From Pedobacter sp. MC2016-15 (GTDB lineage: Bacteria; Bacteroidota; Bacteroidia; Sphingobacteriales; Sphingobacteriaceae), in contig NZ_JAPIVS010000006.1 in NCBI RefSeq assembly GCF_026239695.1, positions 186,001 through 250,000 on the forward strand: DNA of 64,000 nucleotides, written 5' to 3'. Under the pieces are notes generated by a model. It saw only the letters and a program-made list of their open reading frames with translations. It was not told the origin of the DNA and did not search any database. This document shows positions 9,186-18,030 of this stretch, piece after piece. The translations under genes were made by a program, and so were the position numbers. Every line of letters begins with the position of its first letter. The stretch's first letter is position 1.

Positions 9186-10829
9186 CTACTTCCCTTTCTC
9201 ACGTGCTGCTTTAAATTCTGATCCTTCTTTCCATTTAGGAAATGTGCTTTCATTACTCAACCTGAAGCCCAGGTCAAACAATAATCTTACATCCTCTACC
9301 ATCCCGGATACATCAGCAGCGGGATCAAAGTTATCCTGAGGAGAGTGATAGCGGGACTTAAAGAAATCATCAGCCTGCTGCTGTCCCCATGCTTTTCCAT
9401 GAGCGACATTGTCGACACCCGATCCTGTAAATAACGAAGGAATACCCATCTTCGCCAGATTAAAGTGATCAGAGCGATAGTACAATCCTGTGGATGGCTT
9501 CGGATCTGGTACTGTAATACGTCCCTGCTTCTTTGCAGAAACTGCGGCATAGTCTTCGAGTTCCGACTGACCAAATCCGTAGATCACAATATCTTTTGTT
9601 TTTCCTGCCAGCCCCATCATATCCATATTGATATCGGCTACAGTTTTTTCTACCGGAAATACAGGGTGTTTGGCGTAGTATTCTGAGCCCAGCAAGCCTT
9701 GTTCTTCTCCGGTGAAGGAGACAAATACAATTGAGCGTTCCGGTTTTGCTTTTTCAAAAGCCGCAGCAAGATCCAGCAAGGCAGCAACGCCGGTAGCGTT
9801 ATCAGTCATACCGTTATAGATAGAATCTCCTTTTACAGGCTCTCCTGTACCTAAATGATCCCAGTGTGCAGAGTAGATAATATTTTCTTCAGGTCTCTTG
9901 GTACCGGGAATTACGGCTACGACATTATTTGAAACAGATTTTTTGATGGTATTGGTCACCGTTAAAGAAGTAGTCGCTTTGAGGTCTACAGCTTTGAAAC
10001 CCGGTTTGAGGGCCTGCGCAAACAGTGCCTCTGACTGACCTGCGAGTTTGAAGAGTTGTTTAGCGATATCCATGGATATCCAGCCTTCTACAATGGCCCG
10101 CGACATGTTATTATCCTTTTCTTCAAGCTGCAGTTTGGACTTAGACCATCCGCTGCGTACAACAGACCATGGATAAGCCGCAGGCGCGGTGTCATGGATG
10201 ATGAGTATTCCTGCAGCACCCTGACGGGCAGCTTCTTCAAACTTATAGGTCCAGCGGCCGTAGTAAGTCATGCTTTTCCCTTTAAACAGAGTAGAATCTG
10301 CAAATCCTGGATCATTGATCATCACCACTACGGTTTTACCCTTTACATCCAGTCCGGCATAATCATTCCATTTGTATTCAGGAGCCACGATACCATAACC
10401 GGCAAACACCAATGGAGAGTTCTCCAGGTTTACCTTTGGCAACACCCTTCTTGAACTGGCTACGAACTCAGTGAGATAGTTGGCAGTAACACTTCCTGAA
10501 GCTCCTTTAAAGACCATCCTGCTGTCCGGAACCGACTTAATTTCTACCATCGGTACCGCCTGAAAGTAGCTGTCACCATTCCCTGGCTTGAGCCCCAGTG
10601 CACTGAACTGTTCTTTCAGGTAATTGATTGATTTTGTTTCACCTATGGTAAAGGGCTTTCTACCCATAAACTCATCCGAAGCCAGCACACTGAGGTGTTT
10701 CACAAAACTGGAATCGTTGATCATTTTTACTGCAGCAGAATCTGCGGTTGGCCCGGCAGTGGTATTCTCCTTCTGCTGGCAGGCGCTTAAACAAACGCAG
10801 AGTGTTGCGTAAATGAGATTTTTCTTCAT
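9186..10829 (-). CDS. M28-family metallopeptidase lipoprotein with PA domain
   Basis: The 547-residue protein begins with a lipoprotein signal (CLSAC, Cys17) and so is membrane-anchored in the envelope. A protease-associated (PA) insert lies at about 130-270 and the M28 Zn-peptidase domain at about 300-500. The di-zinc ligands are visible: HWDH (His322), TDNATG (Asp343), GEEQG (Glu375/376), NMDMMG (Asp403) and YRSDHF. M28 enzymes are aminopeptidases that cleave N-terminal residues from peptides. The start codon lies 2 bp beyond the stop of the Zn dehydrogenase gene, so it is probably the last gene of the fucose operon transcript, although a peptidase has no clear role in that pathway. Confidence 0.9.
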   Translation of the reverse strand: MKKNLIYATLCVCLSACQQKENTTAGPTADSAAVKMINDSSFVKHLSVLASDEFMGRKPFTIGETKSINYLKEQFSALGLKPGNGDSYFQAVPMVEIKSVPDSRMVFKGASGSVTANYLTEFVASSRRVLPKVNLENSPLVFAGYGIVAPEYKWNDYAGLDVKGKTVVVMINDPGFADSTLFKGKSMTYYGRWTYKFEEAARQGAAGILIIHDTAPAAYPWSVVRSGWSKSKLQLEEKDNNMSRAIVEGWISMDIAKQLFKLAGQSEALFAQALKPGFKAVDLKATTSLTVTNTIKKSVSNNVVAVIPGTKRPEENIIYSAHWDHLGTGEPVKGDSIYNGMTDNATGVAALLDLAAAFEKAKPERSIVFVSFTGEEQGLLGSEYYAKHPVFPVEKTVADINMDMMGLAGKTKDIVIYGFGQSELEDYAAVSAKKQGRITVPDPKPSTGLYYRSDHFNLAKMGIPSLFTGSGVDNVAHGKAWGQQQADDFFKSRYHSPQDNFDPAADVSGMVEDVRLLFDLGFRLSNESTFPKWKEGSEFKAAREKGK

Positions 10830-10831
10830 AT

Positions 10832-11845
10832 CTAAAAAACTATTACAGCCTTGATTGCCCCGTTTGCCGGGTCCACTAATTCCGAAAACTGGTACTTTAT
10901 TTCATCAAATTCTACTTTATGCGTGATATAGTTCTCGGGGATTACAGCCCCGTCCCTGATGCAGGATACCACCTGCTCAAAATCTTCGGGCAGCGCATTC
11001 CGGCTGCTCATGAGGGTAGCCTCACGTTTATGAAACTCGGGGTGGCTGATCACCAGCTCTTCTTTCTGAAGGCCGATGAGCACGTATCGTCCGCCATGCG
11101 CAAGATACTGTACACCAGAATTAATCGCTTTCAGATTCCCTGTACAATCCATGACCACGGTAGGCATATCACCATTCGTGATTTCCTTTAACCGTTCCAT
11201 CACGTCATCGGTCAGTGGATTGATGGTATGTGGAATTCCTAAGGTATCCTTGCAAAACTCGAGCCGCTGCGGATTGACATCCATTGCGATCACCTTACCT
11301 CCTGCTATAGCAGCAAAGTCCATCGTACCCAGTCCTATTGGACCGGCTCCCATGACCAGCACAAATTCATCCAGTTCTATTCCGGCACGCCTCACCCCAT
11401 GGGCTCCTATTGCGAGCGGCTCAACAAGTACCAATTCATCCGGAGACAATCCTTCACCCCGTACAAGTGCATAGTTGGGAACGGAAATATAACCCCTCAT
11501 ACCGCCATCAATATGAACACCAAAAACTTCCATTTTCACACAGCAGTTGGTCTTTCCATTCCTGCAGGCCACACATCTTCCGCAATAGAAATATGGGCTG
11601 ATACTCACCACTTCGCCTACATTAAATCCACTTCCTTCCTGGGTGGACACAATCTCGGCAGCAATCTCATGTCCCAGTATCCTGGGGTAATTGAAAAAAG
11701 GCTGTGTACCTCCAAAAGCATGTATATCAGTCCCGCAAATACCCACGCGCAAGACCTTTAAAAGAGTGTAACCTTCCTTTTCTACAGGCATTTCAGTTAA
11801 CACATATTCAAATTCTCCCGGGGTATTGCAAATTAATGTCTTCAT
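10832..11845 (-). CDS. Zn-dependent alcohol dehydrogenase, L-galactonate/L-fuconate dehydrogenase-like
   Basis: The 337-residue protein is a medium-chain Zn dehydrogenase. Catalytic zinc ligands are in CGTDIH (Cys37) and GHE (His59, Glu60); the structural zinc uses Cys88, Cys91, Cys94 and Cys101/102; the NAD-binding GAGPIGLG is at about 166-173. The N-terminal signature ICGTDIHAFGGTQPFF and the FHKREATLMSSRNA segment recall, from memory, E. coli LgoD (YjjN), which oxidises L-galactonate. Because L-fuconate is 6-deoxy-L-galactonate and the neighbours make fuconate, oxidation of fuconate or a later intermediate is likely. It abuts the aldo/keto reductase gene with no gap. The exact substrate is inferred. 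Confidence 0.88.
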   Translation of the reverse strand: MKTLICNTPGEFEYVLTEMPVEKEGYTLLKVLRVGICGTDIHAFGGTQPFFNYPRILGHEIAAEIVSTQEGSGFNVGEVVSISPYFYCGRCVACRNGKTNCCVKMEVFGVHIDGGMRGYISVPNYALVRGEGLSPDELVLVEPLAIGAHGVRRAGIELDEFVLVMGAGPIGLGTMDFAAIAGGKVIAMDVNPQRLEFCKDTLGIPHTINPLTDDVMERLKEITNGDMPTVVMDCTGNLKAINSGVQYLAHGGRYVLIGLQKEELVISHPEFHKREATLMSSRNALPEDFEQVVSCIRDGAVIPENYITHKVEFDEIKYQFSELVDPANGAIKAVIVF

Positions 11846-12868
11846 CTATCTATAGCTATTGATTAATCCTTCCTGTTGCATCGCCTCCCAGAAAGCTTTT
11901 GGTATGCGCTGGTTTGCCATGGCGATATTTACTTTTACTTTTTGCGGACGGGTGGTATTCATGGCAATGCTGTCAACGCCGGGGATATGCAGACCGAAAT
12001 CAACACATGCTGCGGCAGGCTGTATATTGAACTGCTTGCAAAGTTCAACAAAGCGCCCGCGCCATTCCAGTAACATTTGTCCATTTTTAGTTTCAGGGTC
12101 TACCAGCTGGTAATTAAAGTAATCGCTACCTGTGAGAAACCCGCCGTTAAAAACCGCTGAGTTAATGACGCGGATATTTTTTGAAGCCAGTTCTGCAATA
12201 AAATCCAGCAGTTCCTGCGGGTGGGAAATTACGGTGAGGCTGTTGGCAATCATGACCCAATCCAGTGTTACATCTGCAGCAATTCTGCGGATAACCTTCC
12301 AGTCTTTGGAGCCCACTCCTATGGCCTGTACTTTCCCGGCTTTCTTCAATTCAGACAGCGCCCTGTAGGCATCCAGGACGTCCTGATACAATTTGTTCTC
12401 TTCTTCTTCATTTGCAGCACCGGCAAGGTACTCATCAGGATCATGAACAGAAACCAGCTGTGCATGATACCTGCCCAGCAGTTCATTCCCCTGCTCAAAA
12501 CATTCCAGAATACCCTCGTAGCTAATCTTTTGTACAGCATCATGCTGCAGGTCTACCCATACTCCCTTTTCGAAAGTCGGTTCCGGACCTGTGAGTGGCG
12601 TCCTCAGCCAGCCCAGCTTATTGCTAATCAATATATCGTCAGGATGAACATCCAGGTCTGAGAGGCAGGCGCCCAATACTTCCAGCGATAAGCCTGCGCC
12701 ATATTTACCGGCAGAGTCAAATACAGGTGTACCTGCGGAGTGCATCAGGCACTGACGCACAATCTCCTTTTTTTCTTCGAATGGAACCGCCTGATAGAGA
12801 TTGCCTAAGCCACTGGTACCAAAAATAACTTTGGGCAGCACAAGGCTTTCAGAAGAGGCATTATCCAT
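11846..12868 (-). CDS. Aldo/keto reductase, probable L-fucose (D-threo-aldose) 1-dehydrogenase
   Basis: The 340-residue protein is an aldo/keto reductase barrel. The catalytic tetrad is Asp51, Tyr56 (in VFDSAGKYGAG), Lys84 (ISNKLG) and His142 (SVHDPDEY). It belongs to the branch that oxidises L-fucose and other D-threo-aldoses at C1 to the lactone with NAD(P)+. Its place between an L-fuconolactonase-type hydrolase (9 bp upstream) and a Zn dehydrogenase (directly adjacent) in an operon led by a FucP-type permease makes L-fucose dehydrogenase the best call. It acts in the cytoplasm. Confidence 0.9.
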   Translation of the reverse strand: MDNASSESLVLPKVIFGTSGLGNLYQAVPFEEKKEIVRQCLMHSAGTPVFDSAGKYGAGLSLEVLGACLSDLDVHPDDILISNKLGWLRTPLTGPEPTFEKGVWVDLQHDAVQKISYEGILECFEQGNELLGRYHAQLVSVHDPDEYLAGAANEEEENKLYQDVLDAYRALSELKKAGKVQAIGVGSKDWKVIRRIAADVTLDWVMIANSLTVISHPQELLDFIAELASKNIRVINSAVFNGGFLTGSDYFNYQLVDPETKNGQMLLEWRGRFVELCKQFNIQPAAACVDFGLHIPGVDSIAMNTTRPQKVKVNIAMANQRIPKAFWEAMQQEGLINSYR

Positions 12869-12877
12869 ATGGGTTAT

Positions 12878-13708
12878 TTATAAATGGTAAAAAGCAATTG
12901 CATTTTTGCCAAAAAAGAGTTCCTGCTCATGGATCGTTAATGAACCCGCCCAGGATTTTACAATATGGAGAACCTCACTGTAATTTGCCGCTGCTAGACA
13001 TACAGGCCAGTCAGAGCCATACATCACTCTTTTAGTGCTAAATGCATTTATAACAGCGTCAAGGTAAGAAATAAAATCTTCAATTTTCCAATTTTGGAGG
13101 TCAGCTTCGGTAACCATCCCGGAAATTTTACAATGCACATTTTCATACTGTGCCACTCGCTCCATATCTTTTTTCCACTCACTGATCTCTCCGGCTTTAA
13201 TTCCAGGTTTTGCCAGATGATCGATCACGAAACGCTGATTCGGAAAACGGGAAACAAGCTCAGGAATATAGCGAAGCTGATCCTGCAAAATCAGGATATC
13301 ATAGCTGAAATTGTATTTTTCCAGCAGGGATATACCCTTCAAAAAGGAGGGCTGCAAACAGAGGTCGCGCTGTTTTTCTCCCTGCAGGATATGACGGAAA
13401 CCCTTCAGGACAGGTTCAGTGGAGTAAGCCTCAAGGACTTCCTCTACGGCGGGCGACTGCAGATCTACCCAGCCCACTACCCCTTTTATAAAATCGTGCT
13501 TTTTACTTAAGCCGGTCAGGAAATCCGTTTCTTCAGTGGTCTGATCGGCCTGTACGGCCACGCAACCCTGTACATCATTTTCCTGCAGCACGGGCTCCAG
13601 ATGCTCTGGCAAAAAATCCCTTCTGATGACAGCCATATCGTCACCAATCCAGTCGTGCTTTACAGGATCATACTTCCAGAAATGCTGATGTGAGTCGATT
13701 GTAATCAT
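12878..13708 (-). CDS. Amidohydrolase family protein, probable L-fuconolactonase
   Basis: The 276-residue protein belongs to the COG3618 amidohydrolases. It opens with the metal-binding DSHQHFW (His7, His9) and carries IDHLAKP, CKISGM and the terminal YGSDWPV motif. Members hydrolyse sugar lactones such as L-fucono-1,5-lactone and 2-pyrone-4,6-dicarboxylate. Here it sits 8 bp downstream of the fucose permease gene and 9 bp upstream of the aldo/keto reductase gene, so opening of L-fuconolactone to L-fuconate is the natural role. Length and motifs look complete. Confidence 0.88.
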   Translation of the reverse strand: MITIDSHQHFWKYDPVKHDWIGDDMAVIRRDFLPEHLEPVLQENDVQGCVAVQADQTTEETDFLTGLSKKHDFIKGVVGWVDLQSPAVEEVLEAYSTEPVLKGFRHILQGEKQRDLCLQPSFLKGISLLEKYNFSYDILILQDQLRYIPELVSRFPNQRFVIDHLAKPGIKAGEISEWKKDMERVAQYENVHCKISGMVTEADLQNWKIEDFISYLDAVINAFSTKRVMYGSDWPVCLAAANYSEVLHIVKSWAGSLTIHEQELFFGKNAIAFYHL

Positions 13709-13716
13709 ATACTTTC

Positions 13717-14961
13717 TTAATGTGATACACTCAATTTGATTTTACCCACCCTGATATTCGTCAGTGCGAAATAGAAGATCACCGCAAAACAAACCGCAGG
13801 CACCGCATAGGCGATCTGTATATCTGTACGATCAGATAATCTGCCCATCAGCACAGGGAAAACGGCTCCCCCAACAATGGCCATGATCACCATTGATGAT
13901 CCTTCCTTCATCCTGGATCCCAATCCGCGGATGCTGAGCGAAAAAATCGTAGGGAACATGATCGACATAAAAAACTCGACACCCATTAAAGCATAAACTG
14001 AAGCTTTTCCCTGCAGGAATATCGCGGCAACAATCAGTGCGATATTGATTACACTGTAGATCGCGAGCAGTTTTGAAGGGCTGATAAATTTCATCAGGAA
14101 AGTACCGATAAACCTGCCTGCCATAAAACCAAGCAAGGCACCGGATAAGAATAGCGCTGCCGACTTCTCTTCTATTCCTGCCACGTGTGAGGAGAAACGG
14201 ATAAAGAAACTGCTTACACAGGTTTGTGCCCCCACATAAAAAAATTGTGCAGTGACACCCAGCATCAGGTTTTTCTCCTTTAATAAGGATCCTGTGGCTT
14301 CATTATGGTCTTTTTCGTCCTCAATTTCCGGTAAAGGAGTTCTGATCAGGAAAAGTGCAATCAGCAGCACCACGGCTCCAATAATCAGAAAAGGGACCTG
14401 CACGGCAGAAGCCTCTTTGTCGAGGTATGCATTCAGTTGCAGGGGGCTCATTGCCGACTGCTCAGCAGCACTCAGTGTATGTCCGGAGAGGATAAACATC
14501 CCTCCCAGCAGGGGAGCAAGCGTCGCCGCCAGTCCGTTGAAAGACTGCGCAAAGTTCAGTCGCTGTGTAGCCCCCTCGGGATCTCCCAGGACAGTTATAT
14601 AAGGATTTGCTGCCGTTTCAAGAAATGTAAGTCCGCTGGCAATAACAAACAGGGCGATCAGGAAAAACACATATGAGCGGGTTGCCGCAGCCGGATAAAA
14701 TAGAAATGCGCCTATAGCAAAGAGTGTGAGTCCGAATACGATGCCCCCCTTATATCCGAATTTTTTCATAAACCATCCGGCAGGGAGTGCCAGCAGAAAA
14801 TAAGCAATATATGATGCAGAGTCAATAAAGGCCGACTGCGTATCAGTTAGCTGGCATGCTTTCTTCAGATGTGGTATCAGGATAGGGTTCAAGTTGAGAG
14901 CAAATCCCCAGAGAAAAAAAAGGGAGATGATCAGGACTACAGCAAAATGATTCTTTTTCAT
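13717..14961 (-). CDS. fucP: L-fucose:H+ symporter (MFS, FucP-type)
   Basis: The 414-residue protein has 12 predicted membrane helices and FucP-type motifs: FFLWGFALNLNPILIPHLK in helix 1, FLETAANPYITVLG in helix 4, and LNFAQSFNGLAA in helix 5. FucP-type permeases import L-fucose with a proton, although relatives in this group carry glucose, galactose or N-acetylglucosamine. It is the first gene of a four- to five-gene minus-strand operon whose next members oxidise fucose, which supports the fucose assignment. Its promoter must lie in 14962-15042, just after the terminator of the upstream operon. Confidence 0.88.
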   Translation of the reverse strand: MKKNHFAVVLIISLFFLWGFALNLNPILIPHLKKACQLTDTQSAFIDSASYIAYFLLALPAGWFMKKFGYKGGIVFGLTLFAIGAFLFYPAAATRSYVFFLIALFVIASGLTFLETAANPYITVLGDPEGATQRLNFAQSFNGLAATLAPLLGGMFILSGHTLSAAEQSAMSPLQLNAYLDKEASAVQVPFLIIGAVVLLIALFLIRTPLPEIEDEKDHNEATGSLLKEKNLMLGVTAQFFYVGAQTCVSSFFIRFSSHVAGIEEKSAALFLSGALLGFMAGRFIGTFLMKFISPSKLLAIYSVINIALIVAAIFLQGKASVYALMGVEFFMSIMFPTIFSLSIRGLGSRMKEGSSMVIMAIVGGAVFPVLMGRLSDRTDIQIAYAVPAVCFAVIFYFALTNIRVGKIKLSVSH

Positions 14962-15042
14962 TTTTTATCGGTTGTATACAGGTTTTACAATTTATATTGG
15001 CTCAGGCTAAAGAAAGGACGTTTTTGCTAAAAAAAGCAACAC

Positions 15043-15091
15043 CAGGTTATCCAGTTATTAAGCTATTTTGTCCTCTTAACAGGATAACCTG
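15043..15091 (-). terminator. Terminator of the sigma factor/beta-barrel operon
   Basis: CAGGTTATCC (15043-15052) pairs perfectly with GGATAACCTG (15082-15091), with an inner TTAAG/CTTAA pair extending the stem. On the minus strand the hairpin lies just after the stop codon at 15104 and is followed by a GCTTTTTTT tract, as expected for a factor-independent terminator. An operator role for the fucose operon is a less likely reading. Confidence 0.65.
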
Positions 15092-15103
15092 CCCTAATGC
15101 GTG

Positions 15104-16354
15104 CTAATATAAAGAAGAATACCGGTTTGCTGCCAGCTTACCTGGTTTTTTTGAGGGGAAGAGCCCGATGCTGAGAGAGAAGGATACTCCGGTCGATTTT
15201 AAGTTGACATCATAGTTGCCTATACCTGTCAGGGGTAACTTTGTAAAGGGTTGCACACCTACACTGACGTTCTCGCTGATCTGGTGATCAAAACTAACCG
15301 ACACATTAGCGATTCCAAAGACATGCTGGTTTTTGTTATTAATTTCTGTGGTGCTTACCTGCTGAGCCTGGTTTGGCCTGGTGATGACATAATCGTATTT
15401 CTCTTTCAGCATAAAATAGCTGGAAAGACCCGTATTGACACTTACCGAAAGTTTCTTTTTATCCAGCACTTTGTAGTTTACATTCAGGGGAATATCGATC
15501 ACATTACAATCGGCTTTGATTTCCAGATCCGTCCCTGCGGGAGGAGTATAGGCAATATTAGATCCCGGACCAGCACCATAATTGTAATATTTTTTTGCAT
15601 ATATCGCTCCGGAGGTCAGGCTGAACCTGGCACCCAGGGCATATGTTCCCAGCAGGCCAAGATTGGTACTTACTTTGGATGACCTGTTGCTGCCTGATGG
15701 GCCCGAAGAAATTTCAGGTGCCGCCATAGCACTCAGGATCAGGGCCGGTCGCGCAGAAATGGCATCTTCCATTTTCTCTCTGACACTTTTCGCTATTTCA
15801 GTATGGTGGATTTTTTCCAGCGGATCTCTGCTTCTGGCCAGTGCCAGTGCTTTATCTGCGAGGATTGCACTGTCTGTTAAGGGAAGAGTGGTGTGAAGTG
15901 GCGCAAAAACTACAGTATGCCCGGGCATGGGCCTGATCTTTAGCTGCTCGTTTGGCATCAGTACTGCAGCGGGAAGCTCAGACACATAGGGTGCTGCATG
16001 CTCAGTGGCGGGTAGTTCGCCCTGGTTTTGTGTTGCTGCAAGCCGGCTGCTCCTAAGGGTATCAGTTCCTCTGCCTGGCAATGCATTACGGGTCGCTTCT
16101 TTTCCTTTCTGCGCAGTAAGTGGATTTTTAACTCCTTTTTCAGACACAGAGGGGCCCGACAAAAACCAGAACAGGAAGATCAGTACTGCTGCGGCAATGC
16201 CGCTTGCTGTATATACCCAAAAAGGTAAGATCTTCTTTTTCTCTTTTTCATCCAGTTTACGTGCCATCTTCTCCCAATCCATCACATTGAAAGGAATATC
16301 GGGTTCTTCGAGGCCACGTTTAAATAACTGATCTATCTCATTCTCTGTCCCCAT
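15104..16354 (-). CDS. Inner-membrane-anchored protein with C-terminal outer-membrane beta-barrel domain
   Basis: The 416-residue protein has three parts: a short charged N-terminus without signal peptide (1-40, WEKMARKLDEKEKKK), one membrane helix (about 43-66), a long Pro/Ala-rich linker (about 70-230), and a C-terminal region of alternating beta strands like a porin-type barrel (about 230-400, GLLGTYALGARFSLTSG, LSVSVNTGLSSYFML). Such genes in Bacteroidota normally follow an ECF sigma factor gene, as here, with a 17-bp overlap. The N-terminal part may act as an anti-sigma domain. The topology implies a link between inner and outer membrane. Function is not established. Confidence 0.8.
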   Translation of the reverse strand: MGTENEIDQLFKRGLEEPDIPFNVMDWEKMARKLDEKEKKKILPFWVYTASGIAAAVLIFLFWFLSGPSVSEKGVKNPLTAQKGKEATRNALPGRGTDTLRSSRLAATQNQGELPATEHAAPYVSELPAAVLMPNEQLKIRPMPGHTVVFAPLHTTLPLTDSAILADKALALARSRDPLEKIHHTEIAKSVREKMEDAISARPALILSAMAAPEISSGPSGSNRSSKVSTNLGLLGTYALGARFSLTSGAIYAKKYYNYGAGPGSNIAYTPPAGTDLEIKADCNVIDIPLNVNYKVLDKKKLSVSVNTGLSSYFMLKEKYDYVITRPNQAQQVSTTEINNKNQHVFGIANVSVSFDHQISENVSVGVQPFTKLPLTGIGNYDVNLKSTGVSFSLSIGLFPSKKPGKLAANRYSSLY

Positions 16355-16895
16355 CAGTAATTTTTATAGTTTTGTTCATTCCCAGTGCAACAAGTTTTTC
16401 CTGCAGCTTCTGTCTTGCTTTAAATAAATTTGATTTTGAAGTCCCGGCAGATATATTGAGCAGCTCGGCGATCTCTTCGTGTGAATAACCGTCGATGGCG
16501 TACAGGTTGAACACCGTACGATACGCAGGTGACAGACTCTGCACCAGCATCAGCAGGTCCTTGTAAGCCAATTCATCATAAACTCCCGCCGCATCACCTA
16601 TATGCTGATAGGTATCTACATCATCATGGTCCGAAAACTTAAGGTTCATCCTGTAATGATCAATGGCCGTATTGGTGATGATCCTGCCAATCCATGATTT
16701 AAAGGGTCTTGAAGGATCATATTTTTCAATATGTGTAAAGACTTTCAGAAAGCCTTCATTCAGCACATCGGCCGCATCATAATCACTCAAAGCGTAGCGC
16801 CTGCAAATAGCCATGCCATAACTATAAAATTCTTTATAGAGTATGTACTGACTCGTTCTGTCCTGCCTGATGCACCCGTTAATGATTCCCTGCAA
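16338..16895 (-). CDS. ECF-type RNA polymerase sigma factor
   Basis: The 185-residue protein is a group 4 sigma factor: region 2 (about 15-85, with DYDAADVLNEGFLKVFTHIEKYDPSRPFKSWIGRI) binds core polymerase and the -10 element, and region 4 (about 115-170, YRTVFNLYAIDGYSHEEIAELL) binds the -35 element. Its gene overlaps the start of the membrane-anchored barrel protein gene by 17 bp, which suggests coupled translation and a sigma/regulator pair responding to an envelope signal. The two genes are divergent from the cytochrome operon at 17101. Target genes are unknown. Confidence 0.93.
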   Translation of the reverse strand: MQGIINGCIRQDRTSQYILYKEFYSYGMAICRRYALSDYDAADVLNEGFLKVFTHIEKYDPSRPFKSWIGRIITNTAIDHYRMNLKFSDHDDVDTYQHIGDAAGVYDELAYKDLLMLVQSLSPAYRTVFNLYAIDGYSHEEIAELLNISAGTSKSNLFKARQKLQEKLVALGMNKTIKITDGDRE

Positions 16896-17100
16896 ACTTC
16901 TGATAATTAGATCCTGAGCTCTTCCTGCCCCCCACTACGGAGCAAAGGCAGAATAGGTTGCCAAACATAATAAGAAAAGTAAATATTTCACACAAGACTC
17001 TGTTAAACAGCGAATTATTTTTCAATTGTGTATTTTTTTCGAGTCCTGCACAACCTTCATCAGACTTCAGCCGTAACCGCATAACCAAGCTTTATCACAT

Positions 17101-17457
17101 ATGAAAAAACCCAACACGCTTCTGGCAGGGATTGCACTCATCTGCCTGTCCTTTGCAGCATGCACAAAAAAGCAGGCTGAGGAATTTAAACCAGAGACTC
17201 CGGAGACACCGGCAACCAAAGTAAGTTACGCCACTACCATTGCCCCTATTTTTCAGGCTAAATGTGCCGGATGCCATACATCAGGCAGATCTGGTACCGT
17301 TGCCTGGACATTTGCCGGCCTCAGCTCAGTTGTAGCCAGTTCTGAACGCATCAGAAATGCGGTAGTAGTAAACAGGTCGATGCCCCTCAACGGAAGCCTG
17401 TCCACAACAGAATTACAGTCGGTGCGTGACTGGTTTGACCAGGGTATGCAACCTTAA
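17101..17457 (+). CDS. c-type cytochrome lipoprotein
   Basis: This 118-residue lipoprotein (lipobox SFAAC, Cys21) carries one haem-binding motif, CAGCH (about residues 55-59), and a likely axial Met in RSMPLNG. It is a small envelope electron carrier or sensor. The gene leads a three-gene cluster with YceI (19 bp downstream) and a DUF5777 barrel protein, a grouping I recall from other Bacteroidota and whose joint role is unclear. The acceptor and donor cannot be deduced. Confidence 0.88.
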   Translation: MKKPNTLLAGIALICLSFAACTKKQAEEFKPETPETPATKVSYATTIAPIFQAKCAGCHTSGRSGTVAWTFAGLSSVVASSERIRNAVVVNRSMPLNGSLSTTELQSVRDWFDQGMQP

Positions 17458-17475
17458 CCCCTTAAATCTTACGCT

Positions 17476-18021
17476 ATGAAAAAATCATTCTTCATTTTCT
17501 GTTGTGTGCTGATCAGCATCTCATCACATGCGCAGCAGCTCTATAGCAGTAAAAGTGCTACCATTTCATTTTATGCAAGTACACCTGCAGAAGATGTTGA
17601 GGCCACAAGTACCAGGGCAAGTTCAGTAATGGACATCAAAACCCGAAACCTGATTTTCAGGGTGAGCAATACAACTTTCGAGTTCCCGAAGAAATTAATG
17701 CAGGAACATTTTAATGAAAACTACATGGAAAGTGATAAATATCCGGTATCTACATTTAAAGGAAAGATCCTGGATGATGTTGACCTCACAAAGGATGGCA
17801 CTTACCAGGTGACCATCGATGGAAGCCTCGATATACATGGTGTGCAGAAGAATTACCAGACCAAAGCCTCACTGGTAGTGAGCAATGGGAACATCAGTGC
17901 CAAAACCAATTTCAAGGTTAAGGTGGCTGACCACCAGATTAAAATACCAACACTTGTTTTTGCTAAAATCGCGCAGATCGTAGACCTGCAGATATCGGCT
18001 GTTTACCAACCAAAAAAATAA
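17476..18021 (+). CDS. YceI-family periplasmic lipid-binding protein
   Basis: The 181-residue protein has a signal peptide (1-19, ending SHAQQ) and a YceI lipocalin-like fold: SKSATISFYAS, FEFPKKLMQEHFNENYMESDKYPVS and DGTYQVTIDGSLDIHGV are typical. YceI proteins bind isoprenoid chains in a hydrophobic barrel, and some act with membrane cytochromes. That fits its position between a cytochrome c lipoprotein gene and a DUF5777 gene. The spacing of 10-20 bp on both sides indicates one operon. Confidence 0.9.
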   Translation: MKKSFFIFCCVLISISSHAQQLYSSKSATISFYASTPAEDVEATSTRASSVMDIKTRNLIFRVSNTTFEFPKKLMQEHFNENYMESDKYPVSTFKGKILDDVDLTKDGTYQVTIDGSLDIHGVQKNYQTKASLVVSNGNISAKTNFKVKVADHQIKIPTLVFAKIAQIVDLQISAVYQPKK

Positions 18022-18030
18022 TCCCTTCCT

